A stretch of 27,589 nt of DNA, from contig JADKIA010000023.1 of NCBI GenBank assembly GCA_016721465.1, positions 1 to 27,589 of the forward strand. Reading direction: 5' to 3'. The position numbers and the translations under genes are program-made. The DNA is from Ideonella sp. (lineage in GTDB: Bacteria; Pseudomonadota; Gammaproteobacteria; Burkholderiales; Burkholderiaceae_C). Within the stretch, counting starts at the first letter, position 1. Every line of letters starts with the position of its first letter. The notes under the pieces were generated by a model. It made no database searches. It worked only from the letters and a program-made list of their open reading frames with translations, and had not been told where the DNA came from. Of this stretch, positions 16,797-24,261 are shown one piece after another.

Positions 16797-17173
16797 GGAC
16801 AGACTCCTGCCGGTTGCGGTATGACTGCCCGTGTCGGAAGGCGCGGCGGGAGCTCATAAACAGGCGCTCCAGCTTGTCCGGCCTGGCGCTACATCTTGGG
16901 GCCCGTCGTGGCCCGGCACCCTGCGGCTGCGGGTCTCACCCGGGCCTTCGAGAGGCAAGCGCACCGGGCAGTCACCGCAGGGGCACGGAAGTCGGTGGAC
17001 ACCATCGGCGGCAACACGCCAAGGTGTCAAGAACGCGGCAAGCGGTACCGCGTGTCAAACACGGGTGCCCACCGCGGCGGTCGCTCGGTTCGTCGCAGCG
17101 CCGACCGCCCGCCGCCGTGGACAACCCTGCATCCCGTTGCTTCAACGGCTCTCTGGGCCGAGAGGTTGCCTTA
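16797..17173 (-). ncRNA. IS110 5' non-coding end, candidate bridge RNA region
   Basis: Between the element edge and the transposase start lie 377 bases without a supported gene. In IS110-group elements the end upstream of the recombinase gene encodes a structured bridge RNA that pairs with target and donor DNA. On the - strand this region has many short inverted repeats and two TTGACA hexamers (complement of 17053-17058 and 17025-17030) that could serve as -35 elements. Neither has a convincing -10. I could not fold the region or delimit the RNA by eye. The location is supported by the family; the RNA itself is inferred. Confidence 0.35.
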
Positions 17174-17177
17174 TGAG

Positions 17178-17785
17178 CGAGCCGTCGTAGCGGTAGTGGG
17201 CGGTGGATCGGGGCAACAGGCGCGAGGGGTCGAACAAGCTGCCGGCCAGCGTCTGCTCGGGCAGGCCGCGGGTCGGCATCCTGGGCAGCAGCTCGGACAA
17301 CGCGGTGTTGGGCTCACCCAGCCGGAACAGCAGCACCAGCGACACCAGTTGCCCCGACGCGCCCTTTTGCAGCAGGTGCACCGCCACGGGAAGTCCTCGC
17401 CGTTCAGGCGGTCGCCACCGGGCGTGTGGAAGTGAAATTGCTGCAGCGTGGTGCCTCGCGGCCGAGCAACAGCCGGCTGCCGTTGCGGTAGCGCACGCGC
17501 ACCGTGATGGCCATCGTTGACGATGCGCAGGGCCTCGGGCCTGTAGTGGAAGCCGAGCATGGCGCCGCTCTGGCGTTGTGCGCTGGTGATGTCCACCGGC
17601 GACTGGCGCTGGCCGCTGCCGCACAGCGTCCATTCCGGGCGCATGCGGGCCCATTGCTCGGGGCCGTACTCGCCGCTGTACTGCCAGGCTGGGCCGGTGG
17701 CCGCTGTCGCGACGCCACACCCAGCCAGCAGGGCAGCGCCACACCAGACCAGGATCGGATGAGAGGAGATTCGCGGTGGAGCCAT
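17178..17785 (-). pseudogene. Alpha-carbonic anhydrase, N-terminal fragment interrupted by an IS
   Basis: The enzyme would interconvert CO2 and bicarbonate in the periplasm. ATG 17785 (MAPPRISSHPILVWCG) starts a signal sequence with a lipobox-like LLAGC. The reading continues WQYSGEYGPEQWARMRPEW, CGSGQRQSPVDITSAQ (conserved QSPVDI), LGFHYRPEALRIVNDGH, then after short frame changes QQFHFHTPGGDRLNGEDFPV with the two zinc His residues and AVHLLQKG with the third, LPRMPTRGLPEQTLAGSLFD, and HYRYDGSL, where the IS110 element begins. The familiar SEH or SEN after FHFHTP is GGD here. The gap to the propeller gene upstream is only 29 bases, so it was probably in the same operon. The C-terminal quarter lies beyond the insertion at 15728-15887. 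Confidence 0.9.
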
Positions 17786-17814
17786 GCGTGCAGCCTAGCG
17801 CATGGCCGGCGCCA

Positions 17815-18805
17815 TCAGATGGTCCGGATCACGCTCAGGTGCTCATTGCCGCTCTCGGGCAACCACACCTCGCCGCGCCGGCCCAGGATCTGCCGCACGT
17901 TGGCGGCTTCGCGCACGAAGGGGATGCGGTCGAAGTGCTCGCGCGCCGGGTCGAAGCGGAACATGGCGTTGCCGCCCCAATCGCTCACCCAGACCATGTC
18001 GCTCGTCCACATAGACGGCGTAGGCGCGCGGCTGGTCGCCGGGCAGCTTCCACACCTTCCAGCGGCCGCTGGCCGGGTCGTGCATCGACAGGTTGCCCGA
18101 CATCCACTCGCTCACCCAGATGCGGCCACTGCTGTCGCTCCAGACCCGCGCGCACCCTGCTTGGGCGTGGGCGGCTGCACCACGGTGGATTCGCCGGTCT
18201 TGCGGTCGATGCGCGCGATGAACGAACCCGCCAACGAGCACCACCAGATGTCGCCCCTGGGCGTGGCGCAGATGCCGTAAGGGCCGCGCCCACCGGGCGC
18301 GTCCTTCACCGTCACCGCACCGGTCTTCGAGGCCAACTTCCCGACTACACCGCTCTGGCCGGTGAACCCTGGTCACCGGCGCCGTCGAAGGCGCCGGTGT
18401 TCAGGTTGGCATAGGGCGTGCCGGGGGCAGCGGGAAGGCGCGCAGGCTGCGGTCTCGGGCCAGCCCACGCGCACGATGGCCTGCAGGCCGCCATCCGTGA
18501 TCCAGGCGGCGCCATCCGGGCCGGCGATCACGCCGTGCGGCGACGAGCCCTGGCCCAGCGCGATCAACTCGGCCTGGCCGCTGCGCCGGGTCGAACCAGC
18601 CCAGGTGGCCGCTGCGTTGCGCGGTGAACCACACGCCGCCGTCGGGCGCCGGTGCGGCGTCGTGAATGCCGGTGCGCTGCGGCGTGCGCAGCGGCCAGGA
18701 CTGCATGCCCACCGGCGCGGGCTGGGTCTGCGCCGTGGCCGCAAGGCTCAGCGCGGCGCTGCCCAGTCCCAACTGGAGGAGGTCGCGGCGGGTGAGGGTA
18801 CTCAC
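17815..18805 (-). CDS. Tat-exported streptogramin (virginiamycin B) lyase-like beta-propeller, frame-broken
   Basis: A GTG at 18805 starts MSTLTRRDLLQLGLGSAALS, a twin-arginine signal (RRDLLQL plus hydrophobic core). Joined readings give the Vgb propeller blades: GIHDAAPAPDGGVWFTAQRS, GSSPHGVIAGPDGAAWITDG, TPYANLNTGAFDG, FTGQSGVVGKLASKTG, GPYGICATPRGDIWWCSLAG, SFIARIDRKTGESTVVQPPT, RVWSDSSGRIWVSEWMSGNL, DMVWVSDWGGNAMFRFDPAR and GRRGEVWLPESGNEHLSVIR. At least four frame changes occur (near 18600, 18390, 18150 and 18005). True Vgb opens streptogramin B antibiotics by an elimination at a His/Glu pair, but most chromosomal relatives have no shown antibiotic activity, so resistance is not inferred. 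It lies 63 bases after deoA and 29 before the carbonic anhydrase. Confidence 0.8.
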
Positions 18806-18868
18806 GGGGGATCTCCTTCCATTGCGATCGTCGGCGGCGGTGCCGGTGCTCTGGGGTGGAGCGCGGGC

Positions 18869-20183
18869 TCAGGCCAGCATGATCCGGTCGATCAAGGCCA
18901 GGGGCGGCGGCGCCGACGGGCCGATCGTGATGGCCGCCGCGGCGCTGCGCATGGCCGCCTCGGCCGCGTCAACGCCGGCGGCATGCACGCGCAACAGTGG
19001 TTCGCCTGCCCTCACCCATTGTCCGAGTGGACGGATGTGGCTGAAGCCCACTCGAGGGTCGACGGCGTCGGCGGCACGCTGCCGGCCACCGCCAAGGGCC
19101 ACCACCGCGAGGCCGAGCGCGCGGGTGTCGGTGGCGGCGATGAAGCCATCGCCGGGTGCCAGCAGGTCGCGTTGCACCGGTGCGATGGCCATGGCCGAGC
19201 CACCTGCCGCCAACACATCGCGCGGGCCGCCCAGGCCGGCCACCATGCGCGCAAAGGCTTCGGCGGCGCGGCCGCTGCTCAGGGTCAGTTCGGCTTGGGC
19301 TGTTGCGGCGGCCAGGTCCTTCGCCAGTCCCCAGCAGCAAGGCATGCGCCGCGAGCGCCAGGGTCAGCGCCAGCAGGCGGGGCTCACGCGATGCGCCTGT
19401 GAGGAAGTCGATCGCCTCCTGCGTCTCCAGCGCATTGCCGGCGGTGGTGCCCAGCACCTGGTTCATGTCGGTGACCAACGCGGTGGCGGGCAGGCCCAGG
19501 CCGCTGGCCACACGCACGAGGTTGCCGGCCAGCGTGCTGGCCTCGTCGCGGCTGGCCATGAACGCGCCATTGCCCCACCGTCGAGCACCAGGCCCTGCAG
19601 CCCGGCGGCGAGCTTCTTGCTCAGGATGCTGGCGGTGATCAGCGGCACCGATTCGATGGTGGCGGTGACGTCGCGCACGGCGTACAGCCGCCGGTCGGCC
19701 GGGGCCAGGTTGGCGCCCGCGCCCACGATGGCGCAGCCGCAATCGCGCAGCACGCCGAGCAGCTGCTCGCGCGGCGGGTCGATGCAGTAGCCGGGCAGGG
19801 CCTGCAGCTTGTCCAGCGTGCCGCCGGTGTGGCCCAGCCCGCGGCCCGAGATCATCGGTACCACGGCGCCGCAGGCGGCGAGCATGGGTGCCAGCATCAG
19901 GCTCACCTTGTCGCCGACGCCGCCGGTGGAGTGCTTGTCCAGCACCGGGCCGCTGCGGCCCAGCGCTTGCCACTGCAGCACTTCGCCAGAATGCGTCATG
20001 GCGCGCGTCAGCGCCACGCCCTCCTCCGGGTGACATGCCGCGCAGCAGCACGGCCATGGCCAGCGCGGCCACCTGGCCCTCGCTCCAGCCGCCGTCGACC
20101 AGGCCTTGCACGAAGGCGCCGATCTGGGCCTCGCTCAGCGCCAGGCCGTCGCGCTTGGTGCGGATGATCTCGGTGACGAGCAT
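18869..20183 (-). CDS. deoA: Thymidine phosphorylase, frame-broken
   Basis: The enzyme splits thymidine or deoxyuridine with phosphate to the base and 2-deoxyribose 1-phosphate. From ATG 20183: MLVTEIIRTKRDGLALSEAQ, GAFVQGLVDGGWSEGQVAAL, then MALTRAMTHSGEVLQW, LDKHSTGGVGDKVSLMLAPM (phosphate-binding), the family signature SGRGLGHTGGTLDKLQ, ATIESVPLITASILSKKLAA (substrate Arg/Ser/Lys region reading IxxSILSKK), ASTLAGNLVRVASGLGLPAT, MNQVLGTTAGNALETQEAID and the C-terminal domain ending PPLALIDRIMLA with stop at 18869. The joined length of about 438 residues equals the E. coli enzyme. Frame breaks are near 20030, 19575 and 19325. It starts 12 bases after the 5'-nucleotidase stop, so the two are surely co-transcribed for nucleotide salvage. 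Confidence 0.92.
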
Positions 20184-20195
20184 GCAGCGCAGCGC

Positions 20196-21833
20196 CTAAG
20201 ACATCACTTGGCAGGTCACGGCGGAGCCGAGCTCGTAGTCCGCCACCTTCAACGGGCTGCGGGCGGCGATGTAGCCGCGCAGCACGTCGGCATCGACGAA
20301 GCCTGAATCGACGTAGCCAGGGTGTCTGGTGAGCACCGGGTAACCGTCGCCGCCGGTGGCGGTGAAATTGGTGATGGTCAGGCGGTAGCTGCGCTTGGGA
20401 TCGATCGGCTGGCCGGCGATGCGCGCCTCCATCAACTGGCCGCCCTCGATGCGCATCTGCACACCGGCGGTCTGCGGGAAGGCGCCCGAGCCCGGGCTCA
20501 TCTTCGCGGCCGCCTGCAGGTAGGCGAGCAGATCGTTGCCGGGCAGGGTGACCACGGCCACGGTGTTGCCGAAGGGCTGCACCTTGAGCACGTCGCGGTA
20601 GCTGATGTTGCCGGCGGGCAGCGAATCGCGCACGCCGCCGGAATTGACCAGCGCCACGTCGGCGCCGGTCTTGTCGATCATCGCGCGGGCCACCATCACG
20701 CCCAGGTTGGTGGGCTGCTTGCGTACGCGCGCGCGGTCGCCATCGAGCGCGCCGTCGCTGCTGCCCACGGGCGCGCTCAGCCGCGCCTCGCCATTGGCCT
20801 GGAAGGGCTGCAGGAAGGCACGCATCGCCGCGTCGGGCGGGATCAGCTCGGTGTATGGCACCTTCTTGCCGTCGGCCTGTTTCTTCATCAGGTTGACGGG
20901 GATGAGCTGGTACTTCACCAGCTCGATCTTGCGTTCGGCGCTAGAGCCAGCTATCACGAAATCGGCGCGTCCAACGTACTTGCCCCACTCGTGCGCCTGC
21001 ACGATCCAGGTGCCGTTCTGGCGGTCCGGTGCGCAGGGCTGGCCGGGCACGTAGGCCTCGTTGCGCTGATTCTCGGCAGCCATGCACACGGGGTTCTGGC
21101 TGTGGCCGCCCACGATGAGGTCCAGGCCTCTCACCTGGCGCGCCATCTCCACGTCGCCAGGGGCGTTCACGCCGCGATTGCCATCGGGGTAATGGCCCAT
21201 GTGCGTGGCGGCGATCACCATGTCGGCCTGGCCGCGCAGCTCGGGCAGCAACTTGGCGGCTTCGTCGGCAGGCTTTCGGAACTCGATGCCGACGATGTTG
21301 GCCGGCAGCACCATCTTCTGCGTGTCGTCGGTGGTCAGGCCGATGACCGCGATCCGGTAGCCACCACGCTCGAAGACCCGGTAGGGCTCGAACATGCGCC
21401 TGCCGTCCTTGTAGATGTTGGCCGCCAGCCGCGGGTATTGGGCCCAGCTGCGCTGCTTGGCCAGCACCGCGGGCGGCTTGTCGAACTCGTGGTTGCCCAC
21501 CGCGCTGGCGTCGTAGCCGATCAGGCTCATGCCCTTGAAGTCGGGCTCGGCGTCCTGCAGGTCGCTTTCGGGCACGCCGGTGTTGACGTCGCCGCCATCG
21601 AGCAACAGGGTCTGGCCGCCCGATGCGGCCACCTCGGCGCGGATGCGGTCGATCAGCGTCTTGCGTGCGGCCATGCCGTATTCGCCGTCGGCATTGGTCC
21701 AGAAACGGCCGTGGTGGTCGTTGGTGTGCAGGATCGTGAGCTTGAGCGGCGCGCGGGGACTGAGGCTGGCGCAGCCGGCGAGGGTCAACAGGGTGACCAG
21801 CGCGGCGACACGGGGCAGGGGGCGGCGATTCAC
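20196..21833 (-). CDS. ushA: UshA-type 5'-nucleotidase / UDP-sugar hydrolase, lipoprotein
   Basis: An intact frame for a periplasm-facing dinuclear-metal phosphoesterase that removes phosphate from nucleotides. GTG 21833 is chosen over the ATG at 21875 because AGAGGA precedes it at the right distance and the protein then opens with a signal peptide, VNRRPLPRVAALVTLLTLAG, with lipobox LAGC (Cys 21). Metallophosphatase motifs follow: HTNDHHGRF (36-44), LLLDGGDVNTG, GNHEFDKP, ATHMGHYP and VGGHSQNP. The C-terminal nucleotide-binding domain has VNSGGVRDSLPAGNISYRDV, QPFGNTVAVV and NFTATGGDGYP. The 545-residue length is normal. It precedes thymidine phosphorylase by 12 bases, so exported dNMPs could be dephosphorylated and the nucleoside split after uptake. 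Confidence 0.95.
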   Translation of the reverse strand: MNRRPLPRVAALVTLLTLAGCASLSPRAPLKLTILHTNDHHGRFWTNADGEYGMAARKTLIDRIRAEVAASGGQTLLLDGGDVNTGVPESDLQDAEPDFKGMSLIGYDASAVGNHEFDKPPAVLAKQRSWAQYPRLAANIYKDGRRMFEPYRVFERGGYRIAVIGLTTDDTQKMVLPANIVGIEFRKPADEAAKLLPELRGQADMVIAATHMGHYPDGNRGVNAPGDVEMARQVRGLDLIVGGHSQNPVCMAAENQRNEAYVPGQPCAPDRQNGTWIVQAHEWGKYVGRADFVIAGSSAERKIELVKYQLIPVNLMKKQADGKKVPYTELIPPDAAMRAFLQPFQANGEARLSAPVGSSDGALDGDRARVRKQPTNLGVMVARAMIDKTGADVALVNSGGVRDSLPAGNISYRDVLKVQPFGNTVAVVTLPGNDLLAYLQAAAKMSPGSGAFPQTAGVQMRIEGGQLMEARIAGQPIDPKRSYRLTITNFTATGGDGYPVLTRHPGYVDSGFVDADVLRGYIAARSPLKVADYELGSAVTCQVMS

Positions 21834-21905
21834 GGCGATGTCCTCTGTGGGGTTGGCGGTGCGCGCTTGCAGCATGCCACAGTACTGAGACCGTGCATCG
21901 CGTCC

Positions 21906-22307
21906 TCAATCGAACCGCAACCCTGTGATGTACCCGACGATTGCCCTGCGGCGCGCCTCGTCGTTCAGCCCGGGATACGCCATCTTCGTGCCGGGGGCGA
22001 CAGCGCCCGGTGCAGCAAGGAAACGCTCGAGCGTCGCGGCGTCCCAGCGAATGGCCGCCTTCTTCATGGCCACGGAGTAGTCGAAGCCCGGTGCGGTACC
22101 AGAGACCCGACCGTCGATGCCGACGAGGGACGGCCCGATCCGGTGGCCCAGGTTGATCGAGTGGCATGGCCCGCAAGCGCTGCGAAACGCTTGCGCGGCG
22201 TCGCCGTCGGCGGAAGGCGTCGACAACGCGGGCACCGCCGACAGCGTGGCGACAGCGGCAGCCAGCGCTCGCGTGGCGCTGGCCTGTGGGGAACGACTCA
22301 ATTTCAT
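21906..22307 (-). CDS. Class I cytochrome c, periplasmic, 133 aa
   Basis: An intact frame whose ATG overlaps the stop of the upstream gene as TGATG (22309-22305), implying coupled translation. The N-terminus is a signal peptide ending near PALST (residues 1-30). The haem site is CGPCH at 45-49 in FRSACGPCHSINLGHRIGPS, followed by LVGIDGRVSGTAPGFDYSVA, MKKAAIRWDAATLERFLAAP, and PGTKMAYPG with the axial Met 109. The end GYITGLRFD is the usual C-terminal helix. The fold is that of mitochondrial-type, soluble electron carriers (cytochrome c2/c550). Coupling to the cytochrome-barrel protein suggests it takes or gives electrons to that outer-membrane partner. Confidence 0.95.
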   Translation of the reverse strand: MKLSRSPQASATRALAAAVATLSAVPALSTPSADGDAAQAFRSACGPCHSINLGHRIGPSLVGIDGRVSGTAPGFDYSVAMKKAAIRWDAATLERFLAAPGAVAPGTKMAYPGLNDEARRRAIVGYITGLRFD

Positions 22308-23671
22308 CAGAACGCCCACAGCACGTACAGGAAGACCGTGTCGTTGTCCGAGGCCTTGCGGCCATGGGCGCCGTCGTCGTCTCGCGCACCATCGAACGCC
22401 GTGTAGTGCGTGAGCGTCACACCAACGCGCGTGCGCATCCCCGGATGCCACTTCGGCGGGGCGAAGAACGGGTTGATGACGAAGGCATCGAACTGCAGCC
22501 CGGCAGTGTCCGGCCGGCCGTTGGCGGTGCCGAAGAAGAGCGCGTCGGTCGATCCCGTGCGGCGGAAGTAGCCGACGGTCGCCGAGGTATTCTTGGCGTA
22601 GAGGTACGACGCCGAGACCTTGAGGCTGTCGAGGTGGTTGTACGCCTGTGACGCGAAGCCCTGCACGATGCCGCTGCCGGTGGACCAGCGCTCGTGGTTC
22701 ACCGCGGCACGCAGCGTCGTCTCGTGCGGACCGAGTGCCCACTGCCACAGCAGGTCGACGCCGATGTTGCGCACCCCGTCTGTGCCGCCGCCGAGCCCAC
22801 CTGGTCGGTTGAGGTCGGCGAAAAGCGTCGACGCGCCAACCGTCAGCGACCCGCCCGGCAGCCTTGCCTCGCGCGCGAGGCGGCCATACAGCGCCACACC
22901 ATCGATCCGACGGGCGTTGTCGGCGTCGAGACCGAGCGTTTCCTGCGCGCTGCGACCGATGCCGCCGTAGCCGCCGAGCTCTGCGTACCACGCATCATCG
23001 AGGAAGCCGTACAGGCTCGCGCCGAAGGCGCGCTGCGCAAGCGGCCCATCGAGCAGCGGCGTTGCTCTGGGCATCGGACCGGCGACCGTCCGCGCGAAGG
23101 GCCACATGCGCGCCAGCGTCGAGTTCCATGGGTCCTGGAATCCCGGGTTGTTGTTGACGGTCATGCCGTAGAGCAGGTCGTGCCGACCCAGCGTCGCGCT
23201 GTCGGACCAGCGCAGGTCGACATTGCCGAGCTGCAGCCGCCCGGCGACTGGCCTGTAGACGACTTCGGCGAACGCGCCGACGTTGTCCGTGATCGCTCCG
23301 CCACTGATCCCCTTGACGCGCTGCACCCGGGCGTTGTCGTTCGGCCCCAGGTGCTTGGCTGGCGCCGGATCGTTCTTCGACGTGTGCGTGAACGCCGTCT
23401 CCACGTAGCCCGACAGTGGCACGCCGCGGTTGCCGCCTGTCATCGTGAAGCCGCCGAGCATGAAGCGGCGGCCGAAAGGCGTCAGCTCCGGCGGCGCCGT
23501 GTGGCACGCGGCGCACACCTGCCCGGTCTGACGGCTGTAGAGCGCGGTGCCGGCGGCCGGCGGCGAGGCCAGCGTCGCCGCAGCAGCGAGCGCCGGGACA
23601 AGCCGGTGCCAGCGAGCGGCGAGGGGGTTCGGCACGTCGCTGTGACTCATGCTGTTCGCCGGAGCCGACAT
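22307..23671 (-). CDS. Monohaem cytochrome c fused to an outer-membrane beta-barrel
   Basis: An intact frame of about 454 residues. ATG 23671 is taken because it lies 14 bases after the DUF4395 stop; ATG 23650 is equally possible and neither has a clear ribosome site. A signal peptide (LVPALAAAATLASPPAAGTA) is followed by YSRQTGQVCAACHTAPPELT with one CAACH haem site at residues 53-57, then FGRRFMLGGFTMTGG. The remaining 380 residues look like a porin: alternating polar/aromatic strands such as VGAFAEVVYRPVAGRLQLGN, ASLYGFLDDAWYAELGGYGG, LKVSASYLYAKNTSATVGYF, TRVGVTLTHYTAF, and a C-terminal strand NDTVFLYVLWAF with terminal Phe. The layout recalls Cyc2-type fused cytochrome-porins, although the sequence around CxxCH differs from what I know of Cyc2. 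Likely role: electron transfer across the outer membrane. Confidence 0.85.
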   Translation of the reverse strand: MSAPANSMSHSDVPNPLAARWHRLVPALAAAATLASPPAAGTALYSRQTGQVCAACHTAPPELTPFGRRFMLGGFTMTGGNRGVPLSGYVETAFTHTSKNDPAPAKHLGPNDNARVQRVKGISGGAITDNVGAFAEVVYRPVAGRLQLGNVDLRWSDSATLGRHDLLYGMTVNNNPGFQDPWNSTLARMWPFARTVAGPMPRATPLLDGPLAQRAFGASLYGFLDDAWYAELGGYGGIGRSAQETLGLDADNARRIDGVALYGRLAREARLPGGSLTVGASTLFADLNRPGGLGGGTDGVRNIGVDLLWQWALGPHETTLRAAVNHERWSTGSGIVQGFASQAYNHLDSLKVSASYLYAKNTSATVGYFRRTGSTDALFFGTANGRPDTAGLQFDAFVINPFFAPPKWHPGMRTRVGVTLTHYTAFDGARDDDGAHGRKASDNDTVFLYVLWAF

Positions 23672-23685
23672 GGCGGGACGCGGGC

Positions 23686-24258
23686 TCACGGCCGCGTCGC
23701 GATACTGCAGGCGCCGTGTGCGCAGACCTCGTAGGCGGGGTCCTTCTGCGCCCAGCCGCGGCGGACGAGGAAACCATGGATCTCGCAGCCGACACAAAGA
23801 CCGAGCACCGCTTCCATCCACATCAACGTGATGCAGATCAGGCAGATCGTCAGCGGGAGCGCGCCGCGGATGCCGACGTTGGTGATGACCATCATCGCGA
23901 ACGACATCACCAGGCCCATCGACCAGGCGAAGCGCTTGGGTTTGGCCGAGGCCCATTCGGGCGGCCGGCGGCTGGTCATCCAGCGCGTCGCCCAGCGCAC
24001 CGGGCTGTACTGGAAGCCGAACAACACGCGCATCAGGAACTCGACGAAGAAGACTGTCGTGACGACCTGGATTGGCGCGTAGACCCTCGCGAAGTACGCG
24101 AACACGAAGGCCGTCGTGCCCAGCGCCATCGTCAGGCCGGCTGCGGCGCGGACCTCGTGCTCGTTGAACACGCCGGCCTTGAGCCTGTTGCCGTCGGGCG
24201 TCTGCCCGTACAGCGGCTGGCCGTAGAGAGAAGTCGGGGCGGTGGTGGGACTCAACAT
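23686..24258 (-). CDS. DUF4395-family inner-membrane protein, 190 aa
   Basis: An intact frame starting 3 bases after the stop of the YgjV-like gene. The soluble N-terminus (GQPLYGQTPDGNRLKAGVFN EHE) leads into membrane segments around AAGLTMALGTTAFVFAYFAR, IQVVTTVFFVEFLMRVLFGF, SMGLVMSFAMMVITNVGIRG and LPLTICLICITLMWMEAVLG. The last segment runs into LCVGCEIHGFLVRRG, a CxxC that is characteristic of DUF4395 proteins. The family often sits near thioredoxin-like or sulfur-handling genes, and a redox role is suspected but unproven. Here it precedes two exported cytochromes, whose haem attachment needs reduced Cys thiols. That link is speculative. Confidence 0.85.
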   Translation of the reverse strand: MLSPTTAPTSLYGQPLYGQTPDGNRLKAGVFNEHEVRAAAGLTMALGTTAFVFAYFARVYAPIQVVTTVFFVEFLMRVLFGFQYSPVRWATRWMTSRRPPEWASAKPKRFAWSMGLVMSFAMMVITNVGIRGALPLTICLICITLMWMEAVLGLCVGCEIHGFLVRRGWAQKDPAYEVCAHGACSIATRP

Positions 24259-24261
24259 GAT

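Larger units (their letters stand above)
15888..17177 (-). mobile_element. IS110-family insertion element, internally deleted, inside a carbonic anhydrase gene
   Basis: Removing 15888-17177 (1290 bases) restores an uninterrupted alpha-carbonic anhydrase reading frame. The tetramer TGAG (CTCA on the coding strand) is present at both edges, at 15884-15887 and 17174-17177, and would occur once in the intact gene. There are no terminal inverted repeats, as is normal for IS110 elements. The element carries one transposase gene on the - strand, in the same direction as the host gene. A 377-base non-coding end lies upstream of the transposase, and only about 10 bases separate its stop from the other edge. 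That asymmetry is the IS110-group arrangement. Confidence 0.85.

Noticed and set aside
15888..17177. Terminal inverted repeats of a DDE-type IS
   Set aside because: The two edges (ACATCC... and ...GCCTTA) are not inverted repeats of each other, and the transposase is IS110-type, which lacks them.
17815..18805. Antibiotic resistance gene (virginiamycin B lyase)
   Set aside because: Only the propeller family is supported. The Tat signal and the context argue for another role, and the catalytic residues were not confirmed.
20322..22406. A 694-codon open frame on the + strand
   Set aside because: It is the antisense of the 5'-nucleotidase and cytochrome c genes. It is rich in His, Ala, Val and Gly without motifs, typical of antisense frames in high-GC DNA.
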